This document shows, piece after piece, positions 63,846-64,000 of a DNA stretch of 64,000 bases. Under the pieces are notes generated by a model. That model was not told the DNA's origin, did no database searches, and saw only the letters and a list, made by a program, of their open reading frames with translations. Location: positions 1 through 64,000 of the forward strand of contig NZ_JAPWHW010000006.1 of the NCBI RefSeq assembly GCF_028369135.1, given 5' to 3'. Positions within the stretch are counted from its first letter, which is position 1. Every line of letters begins with the position of its first letter. Source of the stretch: Roseovarius sp. ZX-A-9. GTDB taxonomy: Bacteria > Pseudomonadota > Alphaproteobacteria > Rhodobacterales > Rhodobacteraceae. The position numbers and the translations under genes were made by a program.

Positions 63846-64000
63846 TCATTGGTCCTGCAACAAGGCCTCGGGCAAGGTTGCACTAAACCTCCCGTCGATC
63901 TGCATCGTCTGCGACGGGTCGACCTGCCCGCTCACCAAATTATCGCTGTAATAGGCCGTGGAGGCAAAACTCCCTTCCAGGAAAAGGCCACCGTCGACCT
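63846..64000 (-). CDS. Partial CDS, C-terminal end, runs off the window
   Basis: The minus strand is open from the window edge to a TGA at 63846 and encodes at least 50 residues ending LPEALLQDQ, with FASTAYYSDNLVSGQVDPS upstream. The mix of Gly, Ser and alternating hydrophobic residues suggests a secreted or beta-rich protein. It is 64 bases upstream of the secreted-protein gene. The family is not recognised; the start lies outside the window. Confidence 0.5.
   Translation of the reverse strand, partial: VDGGLFLEGSFASTAYYSDNLVSGQVDPSQTMQIDGRFSATLPEALLQDQ

Overview
The window is about 64 kb of GC-rich alphaproteobacterial chromosome. Gene content and order point to Rhodobacterales, most likely the marine Roseobacter group: a trgA-trgB-cysK tellurite-type locus beside phr-cfa as in Rhodobacter sphaeroides, a four-subunit sarcosine oxidase operon, a BCCT osmolyte carrier, and the yfgM-bamB-der and hflK-hflC-degP blocks. 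Genus cannot be fixed from sequence alone. Nearly all of it looks like core chromosome; only the right end (after about 62.2 kb) looks accessory.

Layout. 0.2-5.2 kb: a minus-strand Ugp-like ABC importer operon (Tat-type binding protein, two permeases, ATPase, DeoR regulator) with an attenuator-like hairpin after the binding-protein gene and a divergent metallophosphoesterase (5.6-6.4 kb). 6.8 kb: tRNA-Ser(GGA) with its own terminator. 7.0-16.9 kb: a tightly packed minus-strand stress cluster: class-V aminotransferase, photolyase, cyclopropane-fatty-acid-synthase-like enzyme, TrgA, TrgB (GGCT-like plus NUDIX), CysK, a large MscS channel and an AlaX-type editing protein, several joined by 4-base overlaps. 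A promoter resembling the singlet-oxygen sigma factor RpoE consensus precedes the photolyase gene. 17.3-19.1 kb: BCCT transporter, closed by a terminator facing that of degP. 19.3-25.4 kb: rpiA-gor-hflK-hflC-DUF2065-degP, a redox and envelope quality-control run. 25.6-31.4 kb: GST, an orphan Tat-exported family-5 binding protein, a Bcr/CflA efflux pump and a membrane-anchored pentapeptide-repeat protein.

31.5-37.1 kb: serS, a TspO-like membrane protein, then der-bamB-yfgM. 37.4-42.5 kb: an RND efflux pair whose 1308-residue permease carries an extra membrane block. 42.6-46.7 kb: LysM protein, Atm1-type exporter and a small conserved protein. 46.9-49.6 kb: LOG-family hydrolase, RarD-like permease overlapping it tail to tail, MarR regulator, Fe/Mn superoxide dismutase. 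49.9-51.5 kb: an orphan asparagine-synthetase-like protein. 51.6-57.2 kb: sarcosine oxidase operon soxB-(small TM ORF)-soxD-soxA-soxG. 57.4-59.3 kb: ccmI-ruvX-DUF1289. 59.4-62.2 kb: dusA, TauE/SafE permease and a PhyH-like oxygenase. 62.2-64.0 kb: palindromes, a gene remnant and poorly conserved small genes abutting the 5' end of dusA.

I saw no CRISPR array, transposase, integrase, rRNA gene or complete novel defence system. The best candidates for undescribed biology are the orphan Asn-synthetase-like protein, the extended RND permease, the small membrane ORF inside the sarcosine oxidase operon, the trg/cysK/mscS/alaX coupling, and several unassigned inverted-repeat operators.
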